The position numbers and the translations under genes are program-made. The notes beneath the pieces are model-generated. The model was given only the letters and a program-made list of their open reading frames with translations, was not told the DNA's origin and made no database searches. Of a stretch of 36,344 bases of DNA, positions 14,748 to 22,648 are shown in pieces. Positions within the stretch are counted from its first letter, which is position 1; each line of letters begins with the position of its first letter. Origin of the DNA: Chromatiales bacterium (lineage in GTDB: Bacteria; Pseudomonadota; Gammaproteobacteria; Chromatiales; Chromatiaceae); the NCBI GenBank assembly GCA_030145425.1, contig JAQYVO010000248.1, positions 1-36,344 of the forward strand. Direction: 5' to 3'.

Positions 14748-15926
14748 CTATAACCCCGTCCGGTGGGCGCGGGAGGTGAAAAAGATGCCGCTGGGCTTTT
14801 CCGCGGGCAGGCTATGAGTTTGCTCCAGGGTCTGAGTGTCGTAAACCTGTATCTCGTCTTTGTCCCGAATGGAGATCCAGACCTCTTCTCCGCGCGGGGT
14901 GAATTCCATGTGCAACGCGCCCTTGCCCGGTTTGAAGGTCTTCACGATCTGCAAACTCTCGGTGTCGATGACCTGAATGGTATCGTTGTCCGGGAACGCG
15001 TAGTTTATCCATATCTGGCGTCCGTCCGGCCTTGCCATGACGAACACCGGTTGTCCGTGAACCGGTATCCGGGCAACCTGGCTCCAGTTGCTCATGTCGA
15101 CCACCAGTACCTCGTGACGACCCACCGCCGGCAGAAAGGCCCGGTGTCCCGCAATCGCCCAGCCTTCCAGGTGGGGCATCTTGTAGACGGGCAGTTTTTC
15201 TTCCCCCTTTCCGTAGTTTTCCAGGATCAGACGCGGCCCCTTCTCGGGATACCAGAGATCCAGCAGGGACAAACCGTCCTGGCCGAACAGACCGGTGATG
15301 TAATAACGGCCGTCCGGTGTGATCAGCGCGTCGTAGGGAAGCCGGCCGATGTCTGTAAAACGCCGGATCACGGGTGCCTTTGGATCCTGCATGTCGATGA
15401 TCCAGCTCTCCCCGGTATCGTAAAGGCTGACCGCAAAGCGCTGGCCCGGTGCATCCACAAGCCCCACCGTCTTGGAAAGTTTTTCTCCAGTCTCCAGCGG
15501 GGTCGCGGGAATATCCGCAACCGGCGAGAGGTCTTCTGCAGAAAAGATCTTGACGCCCCCGGGTTCATAGTTGGAGACGGCCACCAGGCTGCCGTCCTGG
15601 GAGATGGCTCCCCCAATGCTGTTGCCGCCCTGTACAAGGCGCTTGACGATGGTGCCGCACAGAATGTCCACCTTGCTGAGTCCGCCGTCACGCCCGAACA
15701 GAAAGGCATAGCGCCCGTCCCGGGAATACACCGCGGAAGCGTGGGAGAGATCCCCCAGCCCCTCAACGCGGAATAAAACCTCATGACGGCTGGTGTCCAG
15801 CACCTTTATGCTGCCGGATGCCCGTTCTATGACGATACCCAGATCGCCGGTGCCTCGGGTCAGGCACTCCGCAGTGGCCGTCAGGGGTGACAGAAACATC
15901 AATATGACGAGCAGGGTACGCATCAT
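14748..15926 (-). CDS. nirF: NirF: periplasmic d1-heme biosynthesis beta-propeller
   Basis: NirF is a d1-propeller homologue without the cytochrome c domain, required for a late periplasmic step of heme d1 synthesis. The 392-residue product has a signal peptide (MMRTLLVILMFLSPLTATA) and repeated propeller blades (SHASAVYSRDGRYAFLFGRD, GGAISQDGSLVAVSNY); FGQDGLSLLDLWYPE and YKMPHLEGWAIAG are typical NirF segments. The ATG at 15926 overlaps the nirC stop (ATGA), so the two are coupled; the frame is open upstream but only within nirC. No CxxCH is present. Confidence 0.9.
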   Translation of the reverse strand: MMRTLLVILMFLSPLTATAECLTRGTGDLGIVIERASGSIKVLDTSRHEVLFRVEGLGDLSHASAVYSRDGRYAFLFGRDGGLSKVDILCGTIVKRLVQGGNSIGGAISQDGSLVAVSNYEPGGVKIFSAEDLSPVADIPATPLETGEKLSKTVGLVDAPGQRFAVSLYDTGESWIIDMQDPKAPVIRRFTDIGRLPYDALITPDGRYYITGLFGQDGLSLLDLWYPEKGPRLILENYGKGEEKLPVYKMPHLEGWAIAGHRAFLPAVGRHEVLVVDMSNWSQVARIPVHGQPVFVMARPDGRQIWINYAFPDNDTIQVIDTESLQIVKTFKPGKGALHMEFTPRGEEVWISIRDKDEIQVYDTQTLEQTHSLPAEKPSGIFFTSRAHRTGL

Positions 15927-16255
15927 GGCTGGATGCCCTTCTTCAGTTGTCCGGCCAGCCAAAGCGCCTCCGGCTCTGTAATAAAGGGTCCCCACGGAGG
16001 CATGGGGGTACCGGATCTGCCATACAGGATCGTCATGGCCAGGGTTTCGGTGCTCCAGTGACGGAACCGCTCGGGTTTGAGCGCGGGCCCGAGTCCTCCC
16101 TCGAGCCGCATACCGTGACAGGAGCCGCAATCGTGTCTGAGCAGGTAGATGAGTTCAGCTTGTCGCTCGGGGGTAATATCAGCAATTGCGAGACCCGAGA
16201 CAATGATCGTAAACGCAATCAGAAGTAAATTCGGCAGGGATCGTTTCAATCGCAT
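15923..16255 (-). CDS. nirC: NirC: small monoheme cytochrome c of the nir operon
   Basis: The 110-residue protein has a signal peptide (ending near LAIAD), CGSCH at 43-47 and a distal Met ligand (M85) in GTPMPPWG, a class I cytochrome c. NirC donates electrons to NirS and has been implicated in d1-heme maturation. Overlap with nirF and the order C-F-D-L-G-H-J-N agree with known operons. The upstream gene ends 89 bases away; a palindromic repeat lies in that gap. Confidence 0.9.
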   Translation of the reverse strand: MRLKRSLPNLLLIAFTIIVSGLAIADITPERQAELIYLLRHDCGSCHGMRLEGGLGPALKPERFRHWSTETLAMTILYGRSGTPMPPWGPFITEPEALWLAGQLKKGIQP

Positions 16256-16294
16256 CAGAGGAGTATCGACATCATTCGGTTGGCCAGCAGGTTA

Positions 16295-16331
16295 CGTAGG
16301 ATGCGGTTCGTTTCACTCACCACATCCTACG
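16295..16331. repeat. CGTAGGATG...CATCCTACG palindromic repeat
   Basis: Nine-base perfect inverted arms (16295-16303 and 16323-16331) enclose GGTTCGTTTCACTCAC-type sequence. A 25-base stretch starting at 16300 recurs identically at 22076-22100. The element lies between the NirT fusion gene and nirC and could form a hairpin inside the operon mRNA. Confidence 0.7.
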
Positions 16332-16344
16332 ATTCAACCGGAAA

Positions 16345-19185
16345 TCACTGAGACCGGGCATTGACCTCTACGCCTTCACCGTCATTGTCGAATCCCAGTT
16401 TGTAGCCCAGTGAAACATGGTGGAAACGGGCGTCGCTGTAGTCGTCATGTATAGCGAAACCGAAGTTGTAGACCTGATCCGCTGCCAGGCTCAGGTCACC
16501 CGGTTGGTCCGACTGAAGTTTGCGTTTCATTTCAACGACCCAATTGCCACCTTCTTTGGTGGCACTGATATCGAATCCCTGGCCACCGCTCATATAGCGC
16601 TGCTCCAGAATATAGCCGTCCTCGGTCTCGCCGGATCCGGATTTGTAGCGCAGCAGATCCATGAACATGCCGGCTTCCAGGGCGGCCTGCACTTCCTCCT
16701 GACTCTTGAGCTTGTCCCAGCCGCCGCGCTTCTTGCCGCGACGCCCCTTGACTTCGACCTTGGTACGGCTCTCCTTCAGATATTTGGTAACACCTTTGCT
16801 CAAGTCCAGGCGCTGGGCCTCTTCGCTGGCCGTAGCCGTGGCGGATTCCGGGGTGTGCGGCATGGTGCGGGCGTCGTGATGGCAGGTCTGCCAGCAACCG
16901 GAACGATCTGCAAACTCCACGTCATCAGTGGAAAACATGACAGCCAGTTTCATCGGGTTGTCCGGATCCATTTTGCCGCCGTCCACAAACGGGACCGGTA
17001 CATGATCTCCCTCGGGCCAGGTAAAGCGGAGGTAGAGATTCTCCCCATCATGTGTCGATTCGACAGTGACGGGGATCGCAGCGCGCTTGCCCTCTATGGG
17101 TGTGGATTCCGCCTTCTGGCCGGTCACCATTCTCTTGCCCATGTCCGCGGCCTCTTTGTCATGGCAGGTTGTGCAGCGGTCACCGCCTAGCATAAATGGC
17201 CGGGCGCCCCCGTGATCTTTGCCAGTCATGACCCATTCCATGGAGGTTTCACCCGGATAGAACAGGGTGATCTCGCGGCTGCCTGCCTTGCTCCAGTCCA
17301 CGTCGAACGACGCGGCGCCGGCCGCTGCCGGAGCTGCTCCCGCCGGGGCCGCAGTTACCGCGGCTGCCATCGGTTCACGCTTTACCGCGTTGACCTCAAC
17401 GGCATCGCTGTCATTGTCGAAACCAAGCTTGTACCCCAGGGAGACATGGTGAAACCGGGCATCGGAGAAATCGTCATGGATGGCGAATCCAAAATTGTAG
17501 ATCTGGTCAAGGGCCAGACTCAGGTCGCCGGGTTTATCGGAATTCAGGGGCCGCTTCATCTCCACCACCCAGGTGTTGCCCTCCTTGCGGGCGTCAACCT
17601 CGAAGCCCTGGCCGCCGCTCATGTAGCGCTGATCCAATATATAACCGTCTTCCGTCTCGCCGGACCCGGATTTGTAGCGCAGCAGATCCATGAACTGTCC
17701 CGCATCCAGGGCGGCCTTCACTTCCTCATCACTCTTGAGCTTGTCCCAGCCGCCGCGTTTCTTGCCGCGGCGTCCCTTTACCTCGACCTTGGTACGGCTC
17801 TCTTTCAGATATTTGGTAACGCCTTTACTCAAATCCAGGCGCTGGGCGTCCTCGGTGGCTGATGCCGTTGCGGATTCGGGGGTGTGCGGCATGGACCGCG
17901 CATCATGGTGGCAAGTCTGCCAGCAACCGGATCTGTCGGCGAATTCCACGTCGTCCGTGGAGAACATGACGGCCAGCTTCATGGGATTGTTGGGATCCAT
18001 TTTACCGCCTTCCACGAAAGATACGGGGACATGATCGGTGGCTTCCCACTCGAAACGCAGATAGAGGTTTTCCGCATCATGCGCCGCCTGGACGCTGACG
18101 GGGATACTGCCCCTTTTCCCCTCGATAGGTGTGGACTCGGCCTTGGCCCCCGTCACCATCTTGGTGCCCATGTCGGCAGCCTCCTTGTCGTGGCAGGTTG
18201 TGCAGCGGTCACCGCCTAGCATAAATGGCCGGGCGCCCCCGTGATCTTTGCCGGTCATGACCCATTCCATGGAGGTTTCCCCCGGGTAGAGGAGGGTGAT
18301 CTGGCGCTCAGGCACATCTGCCCAGTCGATGCCGAATCCTGCTGAAGCCGCTGCCGGGGCAGTGGCAGCGGCAGCGCCGGCTGATGCAGCCGCCTGGGCC
18401 GCCAACGCCTGTTCCACTGCCGCTTTGATGCGGGCTTCTTCAGCCGCCTTGGCGGCAATCTTCATCTTGCGTGCTTTGTTTTTTGCCTGTTTCTCCTTGG
18501 CGGCCTCTTCGGCCTCCTTCGCCTCCACGCGCTGCAGGCCGGCCAGGAATATCTCTGGAACTTCCCTGATATAATCAGGATTTGGTGCTTCCAGGACTTC
18601 TAATTCTTCGTCGCTGAGCAGGTCGCGAACCGGCTTGTGAGCGATACCCTTGTGACAATCGATACAGGTCTGTCCTGTTTCGAAGGCGTTCATATGTTGC
18701 TTGCGCGCCCTGGGTCTCTGGAATTCCGGATTCATGGATTCAAAGTTGTGGCAGTTGCGGCACTCCCTGGAGTCCGTCGTCTTCATGGCATTCCACACAC
18801 GCTTGGCCATGGTGAGTCGGTGTTCGTTAAATTTCTCCGGGGTATCCACGGTACCCATGATCTTGTGATAGATCTCTTTGCTGGCCTGAATCTTGCGGAC
18901 CATCTTGTGGATCCAGGGATCGGGTACATGGCAATCCGGGCATGTGGCCCGCACACCGGTTCGGTTGGAGTAGTGAATAGTCGGTGTGTATTCCTGGTAG
19001 ACGTTTTCCTCCATCTCGTGACAGCTGATGCAGAATTCGAGGGTATTGGTGGCCTCCATGGTGGTGTTGAAGCCACCCCAGAAGATGATGCCGCCAATAA
19101 AGAAGAGTACGGCACCGCCAACGGTTGTACCCAGGATCATTCGGCGGGACATCAAGCCAGGTTTCTTAAATAGATAGTCCGACAT
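16345..19185 (-). CDS. NapC/NirT tetraheme domain fused to a duplicated EB_dh-like heme-binding domain
   Basis: The 946-residue protein starts as a membrane-anchored NapC/NirT quinol dehydrogenase: helix at residues 18-37 and CxxCH at 52, 82, 142 and 174. An Ala/Lys/Glu-rich linker (about 220-283) follows, then two near-identical modules (about 284-615 and 640-946) resembling the ethylbenzene dehydrogenase/DMSO-reductase-family heme-binding domain (LYLRFEW, GYILDQRYMSGGQGF, YNFGFAIHDD). Each module also has one CxxCH (328 and 671) and one non-standard CWQTCH, i.e. CxxxCH (421 and 764). Normal NirT is about 200 residues. It sits right after nirS, so quinol-to-NirS electron transfer is the likely role. 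ATG at 19185 has AAGGG upstream. The added modules may hold b- or c-type heme and store or relay electrons; that part is inference. Confidence 0.85.
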   Translation of the reverse strand: MSDYLFKKPGLMSRRMILGTTVGGAVLFFIGGIIFWGGFNTTMEATNTLEFCISCHEMEENVYQEYTPTIHYSNRTGVRATCPDCHVPDPWIHKMVRKIQASKEIYHKIMGTVDTPEKFNEHRLTMAKRVWNAMKTTDSRECRNCHNFESMNPEFQRPRARKQHMNAFETGQTCIDCHKGIAHKPVRDLLSDEELEVLEAPNPDYIREVPEIFLAGLQRVEAKEAEEAAKEKQAKNKARKMKIAAKAAEEARIKAAVEQALAAQAAASAGAAAATAPAAASAGFGIDWADVPERQITLLYPGETSMEWVMTGKDHGGARPFMLGGDRCTTCHDKEAADMGTKMVTGAKAESTPIEGKRGSIPVSVQAAHDAENLYLRFEWEATDHVPVSFVEGGKMDPNNPMKLAVMFSTDDVEFADRSGCWQTCHHDARSMPHTPESATASATEDAQRLDLSKGVTKYLKESRTKVEVKGRRGKKRGGWDKLKSDEEVKAALDAGQFMDLLRYKSGSGETEDGYILDQRYMSGGQGFEVDARKEGNTWVVEMKRPLNSDKPGDLSLALDQIYNFGFAIHDDFSDARFHHVSLGYKLGFDNDSDAVEVNAVKREPMAAAVTAAPAGAAPAAAGAASFDVDWSKAGSREITLFYPGETSMEWVMTGKDHGGARPFMLGGDRCTTCHDKEAADMGKRMVTGQKAESTPIEGKRAAIPVTVESTHDGENLYLRFTWPEGDHVPVPFVDGGKMDPDNPMKLAVMFSTDDVEFADRSGCWQTCHHDARTMPHTPESATATASEEAQRLDLSKGVTKYLKESRTKVEVKGRRGKKRGGWDKLKSQEEVQAALEAGMFMDLLRYKSGSGETEDGYILEQRYMSGGQGFDISATKEGGNWVVEMKRKLQSDQPGDLSLAADQVYNFGFAIHDDYSDARFHHVSLGYKLGFDNDGEGVEVNARSQ
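17162..17223. repeat. Internal direct repeat, copy in second EB_dh-like module
   Basis: These 62 bases are identical to 18191-18252, exactly 1029 bases (343 codons) away. They cover the CTTCH heme site and the GKDHGGARPFMLGGDR stretch. Third-codon positions are identical too, unlike the flanking module sequence, which suggests recent gene conversion or duplication. Confidence 0.85.
18191..18252. repeat. Internal direct repeat, copy in first EB_dh-like module
   Basis: This is the partner of 17162-17223. The in-frame 343-codon offset is constant through both modules, which have no length differences between their two heme motifs. Confidence 0.85.
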
Positions 19186-19224
19186 TTTTTCGGCCCTTGA
19201 AAACGCAAACAGCTTTTTATCTTG

Positions 19225-19261
19225 AAAAAAAAGCGGGCATGGAGGGAGTCCATGCCCGCTT
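19225..19261 (-). terminator. Intrinsic terminator after nirS
   Basis: On the minus strand a perfect 13-bp stem (19261-19249 with 19243-19231) with a 5-base loop is followed by eight U. It lies 26 bases after the nirS stop and 40 bases before the start of the NirT-fusion gene, so it should uncouple high nirS expression from the rest of the operon, or leave it to read-through. Confidence 0.88.
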
Positions 19262-19286
19262 GGTCAGGTCCCGTCTAAACGGACAA

Positions 19287-20915
19287 TCAGGTTACGTGAT
19301 TGACGCGGTTGTAGACGTTGAACTTACCGGTAGGAGCATACAGACCTTTGATGCGGGCCTTTTCCTTGAGGGTCTTGGCATCGAAGATGATGATCTCACC
19401 GTTGGGTTCCTTACTGTCCGCACGATTCCAGACAGAGGTCCAGACCTCAGAACCATCCTTGTTGAACTCGATGTGAACGGCGGCATAGCCCTTCGTCTCG
19501 GTCAGGCGAATGGTCTTGACGATCTCGCGGGTCTTCTTGGAGATGACCTGGATCGACTGCTGGACTTCAGGCTCCGGGTGCTTGGTCTGATCAGCCCAGA
19601 CATAGTCGGAGGTGGGGTGGGTGCGGAGAAACACGCCGGGGCCATCGGTCTCGACCTCGTAGCAGATCTTCCAGGCCTGGTTCTTGTGGCCAGCCGGGTC
19701 GTTGCCCCAGGCGGTGACCTTGCCCACACCCAGATGGGTGGTGCCGCCCACCGGACCGCACTTGGCGTCGATCCAGTTGGCGCCGGGGCCCGGATGCGGT
19801 TTCTTGTCCACATCGATCATGGCCTCGAGCTTCCGTGTCTTGGTATCGATCACCACCATCTTGTCGGAGGCGTTGGCGGCGATCTGGAAGTAACGGTTGG
19901 TCGGATCGTAGAAACCGTCGTGCAGGTACTTCGCAGAGTCGATCTGTGTGATCTGCAGATTGTCCAGGTCGGTGTAGTCCACCTGCCACATCTGCCCCAG
20001 TTCCTTCATGGAAACCAGCCAGGTCGGGGCCATGGGGGTATCGTACACGGCGGCCACGCGGGACTCGTTGACAAACTCGCCATCCACATTCACACCGCGG
20101 GCGGAGACCACCTTCAGCGGCTCCATGGTCTTGGCGTCGAGAATGACGAAATGCGGTGGCCAGTAACCGCCGCCGATCACGTATTTGCCGTCGCCGGATA
20201 CCGCCACATCGCGGGCGTCATAGGCAACCTGGACCTGGGCGACCTTCATCTTTTCGGGGGTCTGCCAAAGGTCAACCTTGGTCATCATGCCGTCACGGCC
20301 CATGACGTACCAGAAGCGGCCGAGGTTTTCTGCATGCAGTGTTTCATGGTGCTCCACGGCCTTGAGCACGTGCACCGCGTAACCCGTCGGGATGTGGGCA
20401 ACGATCTCCTTCGTGTCGCCGTCGATAATGGCGATCTTGCCGACATCACGCTCGATGACCAGGAAGAAGTTCTCCCAGTTGCGGCCGTGCAGGGGCTTGG
20501 AGGGGTAGTCCTTGGGGTCCACGAAGACCTTGTGGCGCTCCTTCATCAGGGCCAGAGACATCTCTGGTGGAACCGGCGGCTCCAGCTGGATGTAGGTGGA
20601 TATCATGGAAATTTCATCATTCGACAGGATATCGTCGAAGTTGTTCATGCCACCTTCAGTGCCGTAGGTGATAATCTTCTCGAGACGCTTCTGTCCCAGC
20701 TTCATGGTGGCCTTGGGCTCCAGGTTCTTGCCCGTGGCGCCCTTGCGCAGCGTGCCATGGCAGCCCGCGCAACGCTGGAAATAGATGGTCTTTGCTTTTT
20801 CGAAATCCGCTTCCGAAAGTGTTGGTGCTGCAGCTGATATATTCAGTGCGATGCCGGAAGCAGCAATACCGACAGCCAGTCCGAGGGCGGAGAGGCCAAA
20901 ATTTCTTTTCTTCAT
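19287..20915 (-). CDS. nirS: Cytochrome cd1 nitrite reductase NirS
   Basis: NirS reduces nitrite to NO in the periplasm. The 542-residue protein has a signal peptide (to about residue 30), a cytochrome c domain with CAGCH (49-53), and an eight-bladed d1 propeller. The proximal d1 ligand H182 is in GYAVHV, and the two distal catalytic His are kept: H332 in YLHDG and H374 in KPHPGPG, 42 residues apart as in the Pseudomonas enzyme (H327/H369). The C-terminal PTGKFNVYN motif is typical. ATG at 20915 is preferred, with GGGGA about 9 bases upstream; ATG at 20930 would add five residues. A DNR-type box lies about 106 bases upstream of the start, and an intrinsic terminator follows. It is the first gene of the nir locus. 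Confidence 0.96.
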   Translation of the reverse strand: MKKRNFGLSALGLAVGIAASGIALNISAAAPTLSEADFEKAKTIYFQRCAGCHGTLRKGATGKNLEPKATMKLGQKRLEKIITYGTEGGMNNFDDILSNDEISMISTYIQLEPPVPPEMSLALMKERHKVFVDPKDYPSKPLHGRNWENFFLVIERDVGKIAIIDGDTKEIVAHIPTGYAVHVLKAVEHHETLHAENLGRFWYVMGRDGMMTKVDLWQTPEKMKVAQVQVAYDARDVAVSGDGKYVIGGGYWPPHFVILDAKTMEPLKVVSARGVNVDGEFVNESRVAAVYDTPMAPTWLVSMKELGQMWQVDYTDLDNLQITQIDSAKYLHDGFYDPTNRYFQIAANASDKMVVIDTKTRKLEAMIDVDKKPHPGPGANWIDAKCGPVGGTTHLGVGKVTAWGNDPAGHKNQAWKICYEVETDGPGVFLRTHPTSDYVWADQTKHPEPEVQQSIQVISKKTREIVKTIRLTETKGYAAVHIEFNKDGSEVWTSVWNRADSKEPNGEIIIFDAKTLKEKARIKGLYAPTGKFNVYNRVNHVT

Positions 20916-20995
20916 CGAGACAATCCCCATTCGATAGTTGCGGTGACACCGCGGTTTTGGAACTACAGTTGTGGTTGATTCATCCGAGAGCCAAC

Positions 20996-21034
20996 ATCTT
21001 ACAAACGCTGGAAATGTTCTTTGATTTGAGTCAA
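20996..21034 (-). promoter_or_regulatory. FNR/DNR-type box and candidate -10 for nirS
   Basis: TTGAT-TTGA-GTCAA at 21021-21034 has one mismatch in the second half-site. On the minus strand TAAGAT (21001-20996) is a candidate -10 with 29 bases between centres, slightly shorter than the usual 31-32. Predicted start near 20988. Confidence 0.65.
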
Positions 21035-21241
21035 ATCCCGCAGTTCTTCAGCAGGCCGGGTACGAAACCCAGCGTATTGAGGGGTATTCGGGTCATGAGA
21101 GATGGAGATGAAGTGGCAGGCCGTCGATGTACAGAACCTGTTAATAGCGATACCTTTCAATAACCTATACATGTGATCCAATGGACCTCCGTTTCATTGG
21201 CTCTGAACCGGTGCGGACTGGTGAGGTGCCGGAAATCACAA

Positions 21242-21283
21242 TTGATCTGAATCAAGAATAACCCATAAATTTCGGGATACGAT
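21242..21283 (+). promoter_or_regulatory. Class II FNR/DNR promoter for the membrane hemerythrin gene
   Basis: A perfect TTGAT-CTGA-ATCAA box (21242-21255) is followed by TACGAT (21278-21283), exactly 32 bases between centres. This is textbook class II geometry with a predicted start near 21290, about 137 bases before the ATG at 21427. Confidence 0.72.
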
Positions 21284-21426
21284 CCGGGCAGACGGGATAG
21301 AGTTTTGAAAGTCGGTGTGGCAACCTTGTATCAAATGCCTTTACTCGACCCCGAGCCCCGATTTTGGTGGTATTGTTGCGCGACGGGCAGACAGCCTATT
21401 TCCCTTTTCTCAAACTGGATTTCGAT

Positions 21427-21993
21427 ATGAATAAGAAGTTTAGTACCCTCATGCTGGCGTTGATCATCGGGCTTATGATCGTTGCCATCGGCATGGGGTT
21501 CCTTTTCGGCCCCACCAACCCCATTCCCTGGATTCTGATGGGTGTGCTGGTGGTGATTGTGATCATTTACAACCGCAGGTCGGGGCGCGACAAACTGGAG
21601 TGGAAAGACGAGTACAGTGTAGGCATCAAGGACTTGGATGACGACCACAAGCAGTTGATCATTCTACTGAATCGTTTTCTGACTGCTTACGAGTACCACA
21701 CCGGCGAGGCTTTCGAGCGGGGTACACTCAAGGAATTATTGGACTACACCCGGTATCACTTCGATAAAGAAGAAAAAATGATGGAGGATTACGACTATCC
21801 GGGACTCGCCGAACACAGGGAGCAGCACGAATCCATGATCGCGGTGGTGGGGCAGTTTCAAAAAGACTATGAAGCGAGAGGGCACGAGGCGCTGCAGGGC
21901 GTGGCCAACTATCTCTACGGCTGGCTGATCAGTCACATCAACGGGACGGACAAGCTATACATGCCTTTCCTTACGGGAAAAGGGCTTAGTTGA
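21427..21993 (+). CDS. Membrane-anchored bacteriohemerythrin
   Basis: The 188-residue protein has two N-terminal transmembrane helices (about 7-26 and 34-48) and a cytoplasmic hemerythrin domain. All seven di-iron ligands are visible: H74, H111, E115, H130, H134, H170 and D175 (motifs DDDHKQL, HFDKEE, HREQH, HINGTD). Hemerythrins bind O2 and, in some bacteria, NO. Divergence from nirS and its own perfect DNR-type promoter suggest it is co-induced with nitrite reduction, perhaps to bind NO or O2 or to sense them at the membrane. ATG at 21427 is used; a TTG at 21364 is in frame but lacks support. No signalling domain is attached, so a binding or delivery role is more likely than signalling. Confidence 0.88.
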   Translation: MNKKFSTLMLALIIGLMIVAIGMGFLFGPTNPIPWILMGVLVVIVIIYNRRSGRDKLEWKDEYSVGIKDLDDDHKQLIILLNRFLTAYEYHTGEAFERGTLKELLDYTRYHFDKEEKMMEDYDYPGLAEHREQHESMIAVVGQFQKDYEARGHEALQGVANYLYGWLISHINGTDKLYMPFLTGKGLS

Positions 21994-22034
21994 GACGGGT
22001 TGGGGAGCCGCTCCAGCTTCAGAAGTAAGCGATT

Positions 22035-22100
22035 GTAGGATGTGCTGAGCCCGGCGAAGCGCATCTGTCGCTATCGATGCGGTTCGTTTCACTCACCACA
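22035..22100. repeat. GTAGGATG-type dispersed repeat, second copy
   Basis: GTAGGATGTGCTGAGC begins the element and its last 25 bases (22076-22100) are identical to part of the repeat at 16295-16331. Unlike that copy it contains a longer insert (CCCGGCGAAGCGCATC) and lacks the closing CATCCTAC arm. It is in the gene-free interval after the hemerythrin gene. Confidence 0.65.
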
Positions 22101-22108
22101 TTCAATCT

Positions 22109-22318
22109 GTCAGCAGAACCGCAGGCTCGAATTCATCCGACCAGAACCGTAGGGTCGAATTTATTCGACCAATGCCCGAATCGAATTAATTGGTATAAAT
22201 AATCAGGCATCACAACCCAGGCGAATGGTGTCTCCCGCGCAGTGCGCCGCAGGACATGGTGACCTCCCTGATTCCAATGGAAATGATGGGTGTTGGCCGA
22301 ATGAATTCGGCCCTACAA
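22109..22318. repeat. Tandem repeat unit A with palindromic GTAGGGTCGAATT elements
   Basis: The unit begins GTCAGCAGAAC and ends GGCCGAATGAATTCGGCCCT plus ACAA. It matches unit B (22370-22558) along its length with scattered substitutions and one ~20-base indel. Inside are three or four short palindromes of the same family as at 7222 and 9816. No coding frame in it resembles a known protein. Confidence 0.75.
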
Positions 22319-22369
22319 AGGCAATCCAATAATCTTTTAGAAGAGCCGTTGGGTCGAATTCATTCGACT

Positions 22370-22558
22370 GTCAGCAGAACTGCAGGCTCGAACTCCTCCG
22401 GTCAGAACTGTAGGGTCGAATTCATTCGACCGATGTAAATTTTCAGGCATCACAACCCAAGCGAATAACGTCTCCTGTACAGTGCATCGCAGGATATGGT
22501 GACCTCCTTGTTTTCAATGGAAATGATGGGTGTTGGCCGAATGAATTCGGCCCTACAA
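22370..22558. repeat. Tandem repeat unit B
   Basis: This is a diverged second copy of unit A, with shared landmarks GTCAGCAGAAC, CAGGCATCACAACCCA, GGTGACCTCC and AATGGAAATGATGGGTGTTG. The 51-base spacer between the units carries another GGGTCGAATTCATTCGAC palindrome. The pair fills most of the 650-base gap between the hemerythrin and HAO genes. Confidence 0.75.
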
Positions 22559-22586
22559 CTACCCACTTTGTCAGGGGAAGAGCTAT

Positions 22587-22617
22587 AAAAAAGGGGCACC
22601 ACCTGAGTGGCACCCCT
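22587..22617 (-). terminator. Intrinsic terminator after the octaheme cytochrome gene
   Basis: On the minus strand an 11-bp stem with two G-U pairs (22617-22607 with 22602-22592) and a 4-base loop is followed by six U. It lies 32 bases after the stop of the HAO-like gene. Confidence 0.85.
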
Positions 22618-22648
22618 GAGTGTATGGGGAATGACCCCCTCCTCGTTT

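Larger units (their letters stand above)
20916..21426. other. Divergent control region between nirS and the membrane hemerythrin gene
   Basis: About 500 bases with no credible gene hold two FNR/DNR-type boxes, one for each direction (21021-21034 and 21242-21255). The spacing leaves roughly 200 bases between them. Nothing else recognisable was seen. Confidence 0.6.

Noticed and set aside
19197-20837. Long plus-strand open frame of 546 codons antisense to nirS
   Set aside because: It is an antisense shadow of a clearly recognised gene; its Asp/His/Gly/Val-rich composition is typical of antisense frames and no domain is visible.
19287-20915. Suspected loss of a NirS catalytic His because WID replaces the FVH seen after the PHPG motif in Pseudomonas
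   Set aside because: Counting residues shows the two distal catalytic His correspond to HDG (H332) and PHPG (H374), both kept; the FVH position is not catalytic.
22109-22558. Possible CRISPR array or short-repeat array
   Set aside because: There are only two long diverged units with internal palindromes, no regular short repeat-spacer pattern, and no cas genes.
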